This document shows, piece after piece, positions 35,064 to 43,296 of a DNA stretch of 64,000 bases. The stretch is from positions 744,001-808,000 of the forward strand of contig NZ_KE386572.1 of the NCBI RefSeq assembly GCF_000427665.1. The letters are read 5' to 3'. The position numbers and the translations under genes are program-made. This DNA comes from Geminicoccus roseus DSM 18922. GTDB taxonomy: Bacteria; Pseudomonadota; Alphaproteobacteria; Geminicoccales; Geminicoccaceae. The notes under the pieces were generated by a model, which was not told the DNA's origin, did not search any database, and saw only the letters and a program-made list of their open reading frames with translations. The first letter of the stretch is position 1. The number at the start of each line of letters is the position of its first letter.

Positions 35064-36653
35064 TCAGCGGTCGGGAGTGGCGGTCGCCGCCTCGGGGATA
35101 TGGCGGGAGCCACCCAGGCCCTCGATCAGCGCATAAGCGGCCGCCGGGCCCTTGCGGATCGTCTTGACCATCAGGATCACCATGATGACCGCGAGGATCG
35201 TGTAGAGCGTCAGGAAGAAGCTCAGGCTGATCACCAGGTCGGTGATGGTCAGGCCGGAAGCGGCATAGAAGGTCGGCAGCACGCCTTCGATCGCCCAGGG
35301 CTGCCGCCCATACTCGGCCACCAGCCAGCCGGCCTCGATCGCGACCCAGGGCAGCGGCAGGCTCGCCACCGCCAGCCACAGGAAGGGCCGGCTGTTGCCG
35401 AGCTGGTGGCGCGACGACATCACGAAGGCCAGGCCGAAGAACAGGATGAAGTAGATGCCTAGCCCCACCATCAGGCGGAAGCTCCAGAACAGGACGCCTA
35501 CATCCGGGACGGTATCCCAGGCAGCCTTCTGAACCAGTTCGTCCGAGGCATCTGCGACGTCATCCGTGTAGCGCTTGAGCAGGAGGGCATAGCCCAGGTC
35601 CGGCCAGGACTGCTCGAACTCGGCACGGGCGGCCTGGTCGTTCTTGTCGGCGCGCACCCGCTGAAGGGCATCGTAGGACGCCATGCCGTTGCGGATCCGG
35701 ACCTCGGCCCGATCAACCAGATCGAGGATGCCCGGCACTTCCGTCGAGAGCGACCGCGTCGAGATCACGCCCAGCGCGTAGGGGATGTGCACCGCGTAGT
35801 GGTTCTGGCGGGCTTCCTGATCCGGGATCCCGAACAGGGTCAGGCCGGCCGGGGCAGGTTCGGTCTCCCACATGCCTTCCATGGCCGCGAGCTTCATCTT
35901 CTGGTGCTCGGTGGTCACGTAGCCGCTCTCGTCGCCCAGCACGACGACCGACAGGGCGGAGGCCAGCCCGAAGCTGGCGGCCACTGCCATGGAGCGTTTG
36001 GCCAGGTCCTGATGCCGACGGCCGAGCAGGAAGATGGCGCTCACCGCCATGACGAACATCGAGCCGGTAACATAGCCGGCGCTGACGGTGTGGACGAACT
36101 TGGCCTGGGCCACGGGGTTGAAGAGCACCGCCATGAAGTCGACGATCTCCATCCGCATCGTGTCGGGATTGAAGGTCGCGCCGACCGGGTTCTGCATCCA
36201 GCCATTGGCGATCAGGATCCAGAGCGCCGAGAAGTTGGCGCCCAGCGCCACCAGCCAGGTGACGCAAAGATGGGCCAGCTTGCTCAGGCGGTCCCACCCG
36301 AAGAAGAACATCCCGATGAAGGTGGCTTCCAGGAAGAAGGCCATCAGCCCTTCCATGGCCAGCGGCGCACCGAACACGTCGCCGACATAGTGGCTGTAAT
36401 AGCTCCAGTTCATGCCGAACTGGAACTCCATCACGATGCCGGTCGCGACGCCCATGGCAAAGTTGATGCCGAACAGCGTGCCCCAGAACAACGTCATGCG
36501 CCGCCAGATCTCGCGGCCGGTCATGACGTAGACGCTCTCCATGATCGCCATCAGGAACGACAGGCCGAGCGTCAGCGGCACGAACAGGAAATGGTACATC
36601 GCCGTCGCCGCGAACTGCAGGCGCGACAGGTCGACCACGGTGAAATCGATCAT
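35064..36653 (-). CDS. cydA: Cytochrome bd ubiquinol oxidase subunit I
   Basis: A 529-residue heme b558/b595/d-binding subunit. Early motif LSRLQFAATAMYHFLFVPLTLGLSF contains the heme-ligand histidine, and GRQPW is present near residue 390-450. The Q-loop (about residues 250-385: DQEARQNHYAVHIPYALG...) is long, as in E. coli CydA (522 residues), unlike the short-loop cyanide-insensitive enzymes; this agrees with the presence of CydX. ATG at 36653 matches the family start. Its promoter region holds a perfect FNR box at 36729-36742. Confidence 0.95.
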   Translation of the reverse strand: MIDFTVVDLSRLQFAATAMYHFLFVPLTLGLSFLMAIMESVYVMTGREIWRRMTLFWGTLFGINFAMGVATGIVMEFQFGMNWSYYSHYVGDVFGAPLAMEGLMAFFLEATFIGMFFFGWDRLSKLAHLCVTWLVALGANFSALWILIANGWMQNPVGATFNPDTMRMEIVDFMAVLFNPVAQAKFVHTVSAGYVTGSMFVMAVSAIFLLGRRHQDLAKRSMAVAASFGLASALSVVVLGDESGYVTTEHQKMKLAAMEGMWETEPAPAGLTLFGIPDQEARQNHYAVHIPYALGVISTRSLSTEVPGILDLVDRAEVRIRNGMASYDALQRVRADKNDQAARAEFEQSWPDLGYALLLKRYTDDVADASDELVQKAAWDTVPDVGVLFWSFRLMVGLGIYFILFFGLAFVMSSRHQLGNSRPFLWLAVASLPLPWVAIEAGWLVAEYGRQPWAIEGVLPTFYAASGLTITDLVISLSFFLTLYTILAVIMVILMVKTIRKGPAAAYALIEGLGGSRHIPEAATATPDR

Positions 36654-36728
36654 GGTCCTTATCGCCTCGTCGAGACCGGTCACCCACCGGCATGAGCCGG
36701 CTCTACGCCTGGACGCGGCACGGACGCC

Positions 36729-36742
36729 TTGATCGAAATCAA
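36729..36742. promoter_or_regulatory. FNR/Anr-type box between cydA and cydD
   Basis: TTGAT-CGAA-ATCAA is an exact match to the FNR consensus TTGAT-N4-ATCAA. It lies 76 bases upstream of cydA and 57 upstream of cydD in the divergent region, so it could control both units in low oxygen. An FNR-type gene lies downstream of cydC. Confidence 0.85.
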
Positions 36743-36798
36743 TGCTCCTGGGCCCCTTCCTCATCTAGCTGCGGCCTGTCGCCGACGCTCACCAGACG

Positions 36799-38589
36799 AT
36801 GGCCGCGATGAAGCACTCGATGCCTTTGGACCGCGCCAAGGAACAGGCGCGGTGGATGATGGGCCTGCGCCGGCAGGCCGGCCCGGCCCTGGCCATCGCC
36901 GCCGGGCTCCCGCTCCTGTCCGGCTCGCTGCTGGTGGTTCAGGCCTGGCTCCTGGCCGACATCCTGCACCAGGCGATCGTGGATGGGGCATCGCAGATCG
37001 ACCTTCTTGGACCGGTCCTGGTCCTCGCCGGCCTGCTCGCGCTGCGCATTCTCCTGGGTGCGGCGGCGGAGCGTGCCGGGCTCGCTGCGGCCGAGCGGAT
37101 CAAGACGACCCTGCGCAGCGTGCTGTTCCGCCGGATGATGGGGGAGAGGCCAGCCTGGACCGCTTCGCGGCCTTCCGGCGCCCTCAGCGCCGTTCTTGTC
37201 GATCAAGTGGAGGCACTGGACGGCTTCTTCGCCCGCTTCCTTCCGGCGATGGTTCAGGCCGCCGTGCTGCCGGTGGCCTTCGCCGCCCTGGTGTTGCCCG
37301 TCGATGTCGTGGTCGGTCTCCTGTTCCTGGTGACCGCTCCGTTGATCCCCCTGTTCATGGCGCTGGTCGGCTGGGGTGCCGAGGCGGCGGCCAGCAGCCA
37401 TGCCCAGGCTTTTGCACGCCTGTCCGGGCTGTTCGCCGACCGCCTGCGCGGCATGCTGACCCTCAAGCTGTTCGGTCAGGCTGAGGCCGAAACTCGGGCA
37501 GTCGGTGCCGCCAGCGAGGAACTGCGCAGGCGCACATTGGGCATTCTGCGTGTCGCGTTCCTGTCCTCGGCGGTGCTGGAGTTCTTCGCAGCCCTGGGTG
37601 TCGCCGGCGTGGCGCTCTATGTCGGCCTGACCCATCTCGGCATGATCGACCTGCGCTTCCAGCCGCTCACCCTGCAGGCTGGCTTGTTCTGCCTGCTGAT
37701 GGCGCCTGAAATCTATCAGCCCCTGCGCCTCCTGGCGGCGCATCACCACGACCGCGCGGCAGCCAAAGCGGCGGTGGCCGAGATCGCCCTGCAGTTCGAG
37801 GCGCTCCCGGAGATGGCAGCGCCAGCGCCTGCCGTCATCCGGGACAGCATTCCGCCTCAGGAGCTGCATCGGGACGGCCCGCTGGACCTGGTCGTGGAGG
37901 ATCTGACCCTGAACACGCCGGACCGCAGTCGCGCAATCCTGGAACATGCGTCCTTTGCCGTGGCGGCTGGCAGCCATGTTGCTCTGCTGGGGGAGAGTGG
38001 CATCGGCAAGTCCACGCTGCTGGAAACCCTGGCACGGCTGCGCGACGCGGAGGGCATGATCCGGCTGGGTGGGATTGATCTGCACGACATGTCGGAGGCG
38101 GAACTGCGCGGCAGAGTGGCGATCCTCGGTCAGCGGCCACGCCTGTTCCACGGCAGCATCGCCGACAACATCCGCCTCGGCCGCCCGGATGCCGGCCCCG
38201 CGGCGGTGCGCCGGGCAGCCGGGTTGGCGCTGGTCGCCGAGTTCGCGCCGGACCTGGGGGCGCTGCTGGGCGAGAACGGCCTGGGCCTGTCGGGAGGGGA
38301 AGCGCACCGGGTGGCACTTGCCCGGATCTTCCTGCGCGCCCCCGACCTCCTGCTGCTGGACGAACCGACCGCACATCTCGATCCGAGCACCGAGCAGCGG
38401 CTCTTGGACCATCTGATGCAGTTCGCCGAAGGCCGCACCATGATCGTCGCCACCCATGCCCCAGCGGTTGCTGCCCGCATGGACCGGATCTGGCGGATTG
38501 CCGGGCGCCAGCTCCTGCCCTGCCCACACCGGCGCGAGCGGCACCAGACTCCGCCCAGAGACGCGCAGGGGGCGGAGAGCGTGGCATGA
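36799..38589 (+). CDS. cydD: Thiol reductant ABC exporter subunit CydD
   Basis: A 596-residue half transporter fused to its ATPase. The N-terminal membrane domain has about six helices. The ATPase has Walker A (LLGESGIGKSTLLE, near residue 400), signature LSGGEAHRVALARIF, and Walker B LLLLDEPTAHLD. CydDC exports cysteine/glutathione and is needed for cytochrome bd assembly. It is head-to-head with cydA and overlaps cydC (ATGA). No strong ribosome-binding site precedes ATG 36799; ATG 36808 and 36820 are alternatives. Confidence 0.93.
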   Translation: MAAMKHSMPLDRAKEQARWMMGLRRQAGPALAIAAGLPLLSGSLLVVQAWLLADILHQAIVDGASQIDLLGPVLVLAGLLALRILLGAAAERAGLAAAERIKTTLRSVLFRRMMGERPAWTASRPSGALSAVLVDQVEALDGFFARFLPAMVQAAVLPVAFAALVLPVDVVVGLLFLVTAPLIPLFMALVGWGAEAAASSHAQAFARLSGLFADRLRGMLTLKLFGQAEAETRAVGAASEELRRRTLGILRVAFLSSAVLEFFAALGVAGVALYVGLTHLGMIDLRFQPLTLQAGLFCLLMAPEIYQPLRLLAAHHHDRAAAKAAVAEIALQFEALPEMAAPAPAVIRDSIPPQELHRDGPLDLVVEDLTLNTPDRSRAILEHASFAVAAGSHVALLGESGIGKSTLLETLARLRDAEGMIRLGGIDLHDMSEAELRGRVAILGQRPRLFHGSIADNIRLGRPDAGPAAVRRAAGLALVAEFAPDLGALLGENGLGLSGGEAHRVALARIFLRAPDLLLLDEPTAHLDPSTEQRLLDHLMQFAEGRTMIVATHAPAVAARMDRIWRIAGRQLLPCPHRRERHQTPPRDAQGAESVA

Positions 38590-40244
38590 TGGGACTCTGG
38601 TATTTCCGCCCCCTGTTCCTGGCCGAGCGCGGCCGCCTGCTCGCAACCCTCTTCCTGTCGATCTTGACGCTGCTCGCGGGCGTCATGCTGCTGGGGACGT
38701 CCGGCTGGTTCCTGACGGCAGCCGCAACCACCACGGCAGCCGCCACCTTCAACCTGTTCGTGCCATCTTCCCTGGTGCGCGGCCTGTCGCTGGTTCGGAT
38801 CCTGTCCCGATATGGCGAGAAGCTGACCGGGCATGACACGACCCTGCGCCTGCTCACCCGCATTCGCACCTGGCTATTCGCCCAGCTGTTCCCACGCCTG
38901 CCGTTCGACGACCGTGGTATTCGCCACGGCGACCTGGTCAGCCGGCTGACGGCGGATGTGGAGAGCCTCGACAGCGCGTTCCTGGTCGCGCTGGGACCGC
39001 TGCTCACTGCCTTGATCATGGGCCTGGCGATGACGGCACTCCTGCTCGTGCTGTTGCCGGCGGCAGGGCTGGTCTACGCGGCCGCCTACCTCCTCGCCCT
39101 GGTGGCCGTGCCCGCCGGCCTGCTCCTGGCCGGAAGGCGGTGCGGCCAAGAGGTTGTCGAAGAGGCTGCGGAACTGCGCATCCAGGCCCTGGATGGGATC
39201 GACGGCCATGCCGAGTTGATCGCCTTTGGAACCGTCCCATCCCAGGATGAACGCTTCTCGCGACAGGCACGCCGACTGAGCCGCGCCCGGCTCCGTCAGG
39301 CACAGCTTGGCACCCTGGGCACGGCCACGATCCAGGCCTTGGCCGGTTCGGTACTGCTGGGCGTCTTGTGGCTGGGCCTTGATGCCCTGCAAAAGGACAC
39401 TCTTTCCGGTCCGATGCTGGTCGGGCTGCTCCTGGCCTGTCTCGGCAGCTTCGAGGCGCTGGCAGGGGTGGTGCGGGGCGTCGCCAAGTTCGGCAGCGCC
39501 GCTGCGGCAGCCGACCGGCTGGTGGCCACGGCCACCGCGGCTCCCGCCGTGGCGGACCCCGGCATGCCCGTGACACTGAACCCCGGCTCGCTCAGCTTCG
39601 AGGCAGTCTACTACGGGTATGATCCGGCCCGCCCTGTTCTGAAAGGGCTGGACCTCCGGCTGGAGGAAGGCCAGCGGGTGGCGATCGTCGGAGCCAGCGG
39701 CACCGGCAAATCGACCCTTGCGGACCTGGCACTCCGGCTGCGCGATCCGCAACGGGGAACGGTGCGGATCGGGGGCGTCGACCTTCGGGCGATGCGGCAG
39801 GCCGACCTGCACCGTCACGTGGCGCTGCTGAGCCAGACCGCTCCGGTGTTTCTCGGCACGATCCGGGACAACCTGGCGATCGGCCGGAGCGGCGCCTCGG
39901 ATGCCGAACTCTGGCAGGCGCTGGACGAGGCGCGGTTGGGCGACTTCGTCCGGGGTCTACCGGAGGCGCTCGATACCCATCTGGGCGAGGCCGGCCGCAC
40001 CCTGTCCGTTGGTCAGGCGCGCCGGCTCTGCCTCGCCCGTACCCTGCTGTCCCCGGCCAGCATCCTGATATTCGACGAGCCGACCATGGGCCTGGATCCG
40101 GAGACGGAACAGGGATTCCTGACGGATCTGTCTCATGCCACCCGTGGGCGGAGCGTCCTGCTGATCACGCATGCCAGACTGCCGGCCGGTGCCGTCGACG
40201 CGGTTTGGCGCCTTGTCGACGGGCGGCTGACGGAGGTTCGATGA
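38586..40244 (+). CDS. cydC: Thiol reductant ABC exporter subunit CydC
   Basis: A 552-residue partner of CydD with the same layout: six-helix membrane domain (LLGTSGWFLTAAATTTAAATFNLFVPS), then an ATPase with Walker A VGASGTGKSTLADL, signature LSVGQARRLCLARTLL and Walker B ILIFDEPTMGLDP. The signature reads V instead of the second G, which is tolerated in CydC proteins. ATG overlaps the cydD stop. The stop is only 7 bases from the convergent FNR-type gene. Confidence 0.93.
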   Translation: MMGLWYFRPLFLAERGRLLATLFLSILTLLAGVMLLGTSGWFLTAAATTTAAATFNLFVPSSLVRGLSLVRILSRYGEKLTGHDTTLRLLTRIRTWLFAQLFPRLPFDDRGIRHGDLVSRLTADVESLDSAFLVALGPLLTALIMGLAMTALLLVLLPAAGLVYAAAYLLALVAVPAGLLLAGRRCGQEVVEEAAELRIQALDGIDGHAELIAFGTVPSQDERFSRQARRLSRARLRQAQLGTLGTATIQALAGSVLLGVLWLGLDALQKDTLSGPMLVGLLLACLGSFEALAGVVRGVAKFGSAAAAADRLVATATAAPAVADPGMPVTLNPGSLSFEAVYYGYDPARPVLKGLDLRLEEGQRVAIVGASGTGKSTLADLALRLRDPQRGTVRIGGVDLRAMRQADLHRHVALLSQTAPVFLGTIRDNLAIGRSGASDAELWQALDEARLGDFVRGLPEALDTHLGEAGRTLSVGQARRLCLARTLLSPASILIFDEPTMGLDPETEQGFLTDLSHATRGRSVLLITHARLPAGAVDAVWRLVDGRLTEVR

Positions 40245-40251
40245 GCGCTCT

Positions 40252-40998
40252 TTAGCGCGGCTCGATGCCTGCCACGGCCGTGAGCGCGCGACGGTCGACG
40301 ATCTCGACCTGATGCGCGTCCGGCAGCCGGATCAGACCCTGGACCCGCAGCTTGGTGAAGCTGCGGCTGACCGTTTCGATGGTGAGCCCGAGATAGTCGG
40401 CAATGTCCATGCGGGTCATCGCCAGATGGACGGGATTGCCCGGCTGCCCGTGCTCGACCGCCCGGGCGGACAGGACCAGGAGAAAGCTTGCGATTTTCTC
40501 CACCGGCGCCAGCCGGCCGAGGATCATCTGGCTGTCGCGCGCCTGGCGCAGCGCGATCCGGGTCATCTGGTAAAGCCTGGCGTGCAGCCGCGGGTGAAGT
40601 TCCATCAGCCGTTCCATCTCGGCCACCGGAAAGCCGCACAGCTTCGATTCGATCACGGCCTCGGCGGTCTCGTCATAGGTCTCCTCGTCACCCAGGCCAA
40701 GATAGTCACCTGGCAGCAGGAACGCGGTGATCTGGCGGCGGCCGTCGGGCAGCATGGTGTAGAGGCGCAGCATGCCGGAAGTGAGGGTGAATACCTTGCG
40801 GCGCGGCTCCCCTTCCTCCACCAGCGTCTGGTGTGGCGCCAGCGAGCTGGCGATCATGATCGACTGGAGTTCGTCCAGTTCGTGATCTTCCAGCGCTGCG
40901 CAGATCGCCTGCTTGCGCACGTCGCACGCGACGCAGACGCCACAAGGATCACGGTACTTCCGCTCCGGCGACCCGGTCGGTGCACGGCTCTTTTCCAC
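40252..40998 (-). CDS. CRP/FNR-family oxygen-responsive regulator with cysteine cluster
   Basis: A 248-residue FNR-type protein. Cysteines at 19, 22 and 25 (CGVCVAC) plus 33, and one at 121 (KLCGFP, corresponding to E. coli C122), could hold a [4Fe-4S] cluster. The cyclic-nucleotide-like beta barrel spans about 40-150 and the helix-turn-helix reads MTRMDIADYLGLTIETVSRSFTKL with E-x-x-S-R, which reads TTGAT half-sites in FNR. GTG at 40998 has AGGTGAGCT upstream. It lies convergent to cydC and probably activates the cyd genes from the box at 36729-36742. Confidence 0.9.
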   Translation of the reverse strand: MEKSRAPTGSPERKYRDPCGVCVACDVRKQAICAALEDHELDELQSIMIASSLAPHQTLVEEGEPRRKVFTLTSGMLRLYTMLPDGRRQITAFLLPGDYLGLGDEETYDETAEAVIESKLCGFPVAEMERLMELHPRLHARLYQMTRIALRQARDSQMILGRLAPVEKIASFLLVLSARAVEHGQPGNPVHLAMTRMDIADYLGLTIETVSRSFTKLRVQGLIRLPDAHQVEIVDRRALTAVAGIEPR

Positions 40999-41211
40999 AG
41001 CTCACCTGCGGCTGAATACGACGCATGCCCTTATACGTGAGCAGCCCAGTCGTGCGAACCCAAAGCGGGGCCGCCGCTGTACATACCAGGCCATCGGGCT
41101 GGGTCGCTGAAGAAGGCCCCAAAATCCTGCTGCGGTACAACACATCCTTATTGATGTCTGAACCATTATATATGATGCTCCAAACAGAAGAGATGTCCCA
41201 CCGGAGGGGTA

Positions 41212-41484
41212 ATGATCACCGCCGCGCAGATGCGGGCCGCCCGAGCTTTGCTTGGCATCGACCAGCGCCAGCTGGCGGAGATGTCCGGCGTGTCCCTGCC
41301 TACCATCCAGCGGATGGAAGCCAGTGAGGGCAACGTGCGCGGTGTGGTGGATACGCTGACCAAGGTGGTCGAGGCGTTCGACGCCGCCGGGGTCGAGTTG
41401 ATCGGGGACCATGCGGCGAGCGTGGGCCAGGGCCGCGGCGTGCGATTCAAGCAGCCCCGGACCTCGGGCGACCGCGGTTCCTGA
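41212..41484 (+). CDS. Small XRE-type helix-turn-helix protein
   Basis: A 90-residue protein whose first 65 residues form an XRE/Cro helix-turn-helix (MRAARALLGIDQRQLAEMSGVSLPTIQRMEASEG), with a basic, glycine-rich tail. ATG at 41212 has a very good GGAGGGG site. The gene is 67 bases before a SulP transporter on the same strand and may regulate it. Proteins of this length also occur as antitoxins, but no toxin gene adjoins. Confidence 0.82.
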   Translation: MITAAQMRAARALLGIDQRQLAEMSGVSLPTIQRMEASEGNVRGVVDTLTKVVEAFDAAGVELIGDHAASVGQGRGVRFKQPRTSGDRGS

Positions 41485-41551
41485 CGGCGACGGCCGGTAA
41501 TGGCGTTTCTCGATCGTTCCCGCCTGATGGGACAAGTGTAGGTGGATGGAG

Positions 41552-43285
41552 ATGACCACCAGGACCCGTGATCCGAGCTTGATCGAGCTTTTCACCCCGA
41601 AGCTCGTTTCGGTCCTGCGCGAGGGCTATGGATCGGCCGAGCTCAGGGCTGACCTCGTGGCCGGCCTCACCGTCGCGATCGTGGCGCTTCCTTTGTCGAT
41701 GGCGATCGCGATCGCCTCCGGCGTCACTCCCGACCGGGGCCTCTACGCAGCCATCATTGGTGGCTTCATCGTTTCCGCCCTGGGCGGCAGCCGGTTCCAG
41801 ATCGGTGGGCCGGCTGGCGCCTTCATCGTGCTGGTCGCGGCGACGGTCGAGATTCACGGCGTGGATGGCCTGCTGCTGGCGACCATGCTGTCTGGCATGA
41901 TCATGCTGGTGATCGGCTTCCTGCGGCTGGGCACCTTCATCAAGTACATCCCCTACCCGGTCACGGTCGGATTCACCTCCGGCATCGCGGTCATCATCTT
42001 CGCCAGCCAGATCAGGGAACTCTTTGGCCTGACCCTGACCAGCGAGCCGGGGCCTCTGCTTCCAAAGTTGTTGGCGCTGGCCGAAGCACTGCCGACCGCC
42101 AACCCGATGTCAGCGGCAATCGCGGCTGCCTCGGTGGGCATCATTGTCCTGATGCGCCGCTACCGGCCGCACTGGCCGGCCTTCCTGATCGCGGTCGCCT
42201 GTGCCGCCATGTTGACCTGGATCCTGGGGCTCCCGGTGGAGACGATCGGGACACGGTTTGGCGGGATCCCCAGTTCCCTGCCTATGCCGCACCTGCCTCC
42301 TCTGTCGATCGACAAGGTTCTGGCTGTCCTGCCCTCGGCTCTTTCCTTCGCACTCCTGGGCAGCATCGAAAGCCTGCTGTCGGCGGTGGTCGCGGACAGC
42401 ATGACCGGGCGCAGACACCGCTCCAACTGCGAATTGGTAGCCCAGGGCGTGGCCAATGTGGCCGCCCCGTTGTTCGGTGGCATCTGCGTCACCGGCACCA
42501 TCGCCCGAACCGCCACCAACGTGCGCTCCGGTGCACATGGGCCGGTGGCCGGCATGCTCCATGCCCTGTTCTTGCTGCTGTTCATGCTCGTGGCGGCGCC
42601 GCTGGCCAGCTACATTCCGCTGGCGGCGCTTGCCGGTGTACTGGCTGTGGTCGCCTGGAACATGGCGGAGAAGCACGAGTTCGTCGTCCTGCTGCGTGCT
42701 TCGCGTGGCGACGCCCTGGTCGTGGGCACGACGTTCCTCCTGGTGGTCTTTCGCGATCTGACCGAGGGCATCCTGGTCGGCTTTGGTCTGGGAGCGCTTC
42801 TGTTCCTGCACCGCATGTCAGAGACGATCGAGGTCGAGAGCAGCGCGTCGATGGCCAACCGCGACGTGGCGGACCGGACGAACGGCGATCGGCCGCCCTA
42901 TGATCCCGCGCTGGCGACAGATTCGGAGGTGATCGTCTACCGGATCTCGGGCGCGTTCTTCTTTGGTGCGGCCGCCACTGTCGCCATGGCACTCGACCGG
43001 ATCGGCGAGCATCCAAAAGCCTACGTGATCGACTTCTCGGCGGTTCCGGTGCTGGATTCGACAGCAGCCGCCACCATCGGCGGCGTCGTGCGCCGCGCAC
43101 GCGGACAGGATGCCCGCGTCTATATCGCCGGCGCCCGCCCGGCAATTCGCCGCATGCTCCTGACCCACGGAGTGCGCCCGCCCCTGGTCCGCTTCAAGCC
43201 TACCGTGGATGAGGCGGTAGCCTCCGCCCATCGTGGATTTGCGGCCACGCCCGGAGAACTTGCGGCTGGCGCGGGGAACGGCTGA
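41552..43285 (+). CDS. SulP family inorganic anion transporter with STAS domain
   Basis: A 577-residue SLC26/SulP carrier. The N-terminal 400 residues have about 12-14 helices beginning DLVAGLTVAIVALPLSMAIAIASGV and the hallmark FQIGGPAGAFIVLVAA. A C-terminal STAS domain (about 440-560) contains VIDFSAVPVLDSTAAATIGGV. It could carry sulfate, bicarbonate or dicarboxylates; no CysZ or carbonic anhydrase partner is fused. ATG at 41552 has AGGTGG six bases upstream; ATG at 41546 is too close to that site. Confidence 0.91.
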   Translation: MTTRTRDPSLIELFTPKLVSVLREGYGSAELRADLVAGLTVAIVALPLSMAIAIASGVTPDRGLYAAIIGGFIVSALGGSRFQIGGPAGAFIVLVAATVEIHGVDGLLLATMLSGMIMLVIGFLRLGTFIKYIPYPVTVGFTSGIAVIIFASQIRELFGLTLTSEPGPLLPKLLALAEALPTANPMSAAIAAASVGIIVLMRRYRPHWPAFLIAVACAAMLTWILGLPVETIGTRFGGIPSSLPMPHLPPLSIDKVLAVLPSALSFALLGSIESLLSAVVADSMTGRRHRSNCELVAQGVANVAAPLFGGICVTGTIARTATNVRSGAHGPVAGMLHALFLLLFMLVAAPLASYIPLAALAGVLAVVAWNMAEKHEFVVLLRASRGDALVVGTTFLLVVFRDLTEGILVGFGLGALLFLHRMSETIEVESSASMANRDVADRTNGDRPPYDPALATDSEVIVYRISGAFFFGAAATVAMALDRIGEHPKAYVIDFSAVPVLDSTAAATIGGVVRRARGQDARVYIAGARPAIRRMLLTHGVRPPLVRFKPTVDEAVASAHRGFAATPGELAAGAGNG

Positions 43286-43296
43286 GCTGGCTCAGC
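43281..43296. terminator. Hairpin shared by the convergent SulP and GH15 stop codons
   Basis: GCTGAGCTGGCTCAGC is a perfect palindrome covering both stop codons. It is small, but the two genes are only six bases apart and no other hairpin is near. Confidence 0.4.

Noticed and set aside
36739-38646. A 635-codon minus-strand frame opposite cydD
   Set aside because: CydD motifs on the plus strand are unambiguous.
41130-41180. A TTGAT-like sequence upstream of the FNR-type gene as a second FNR box
   Set aside because: The second half-site does not match ATCAA, so there is no dyad.
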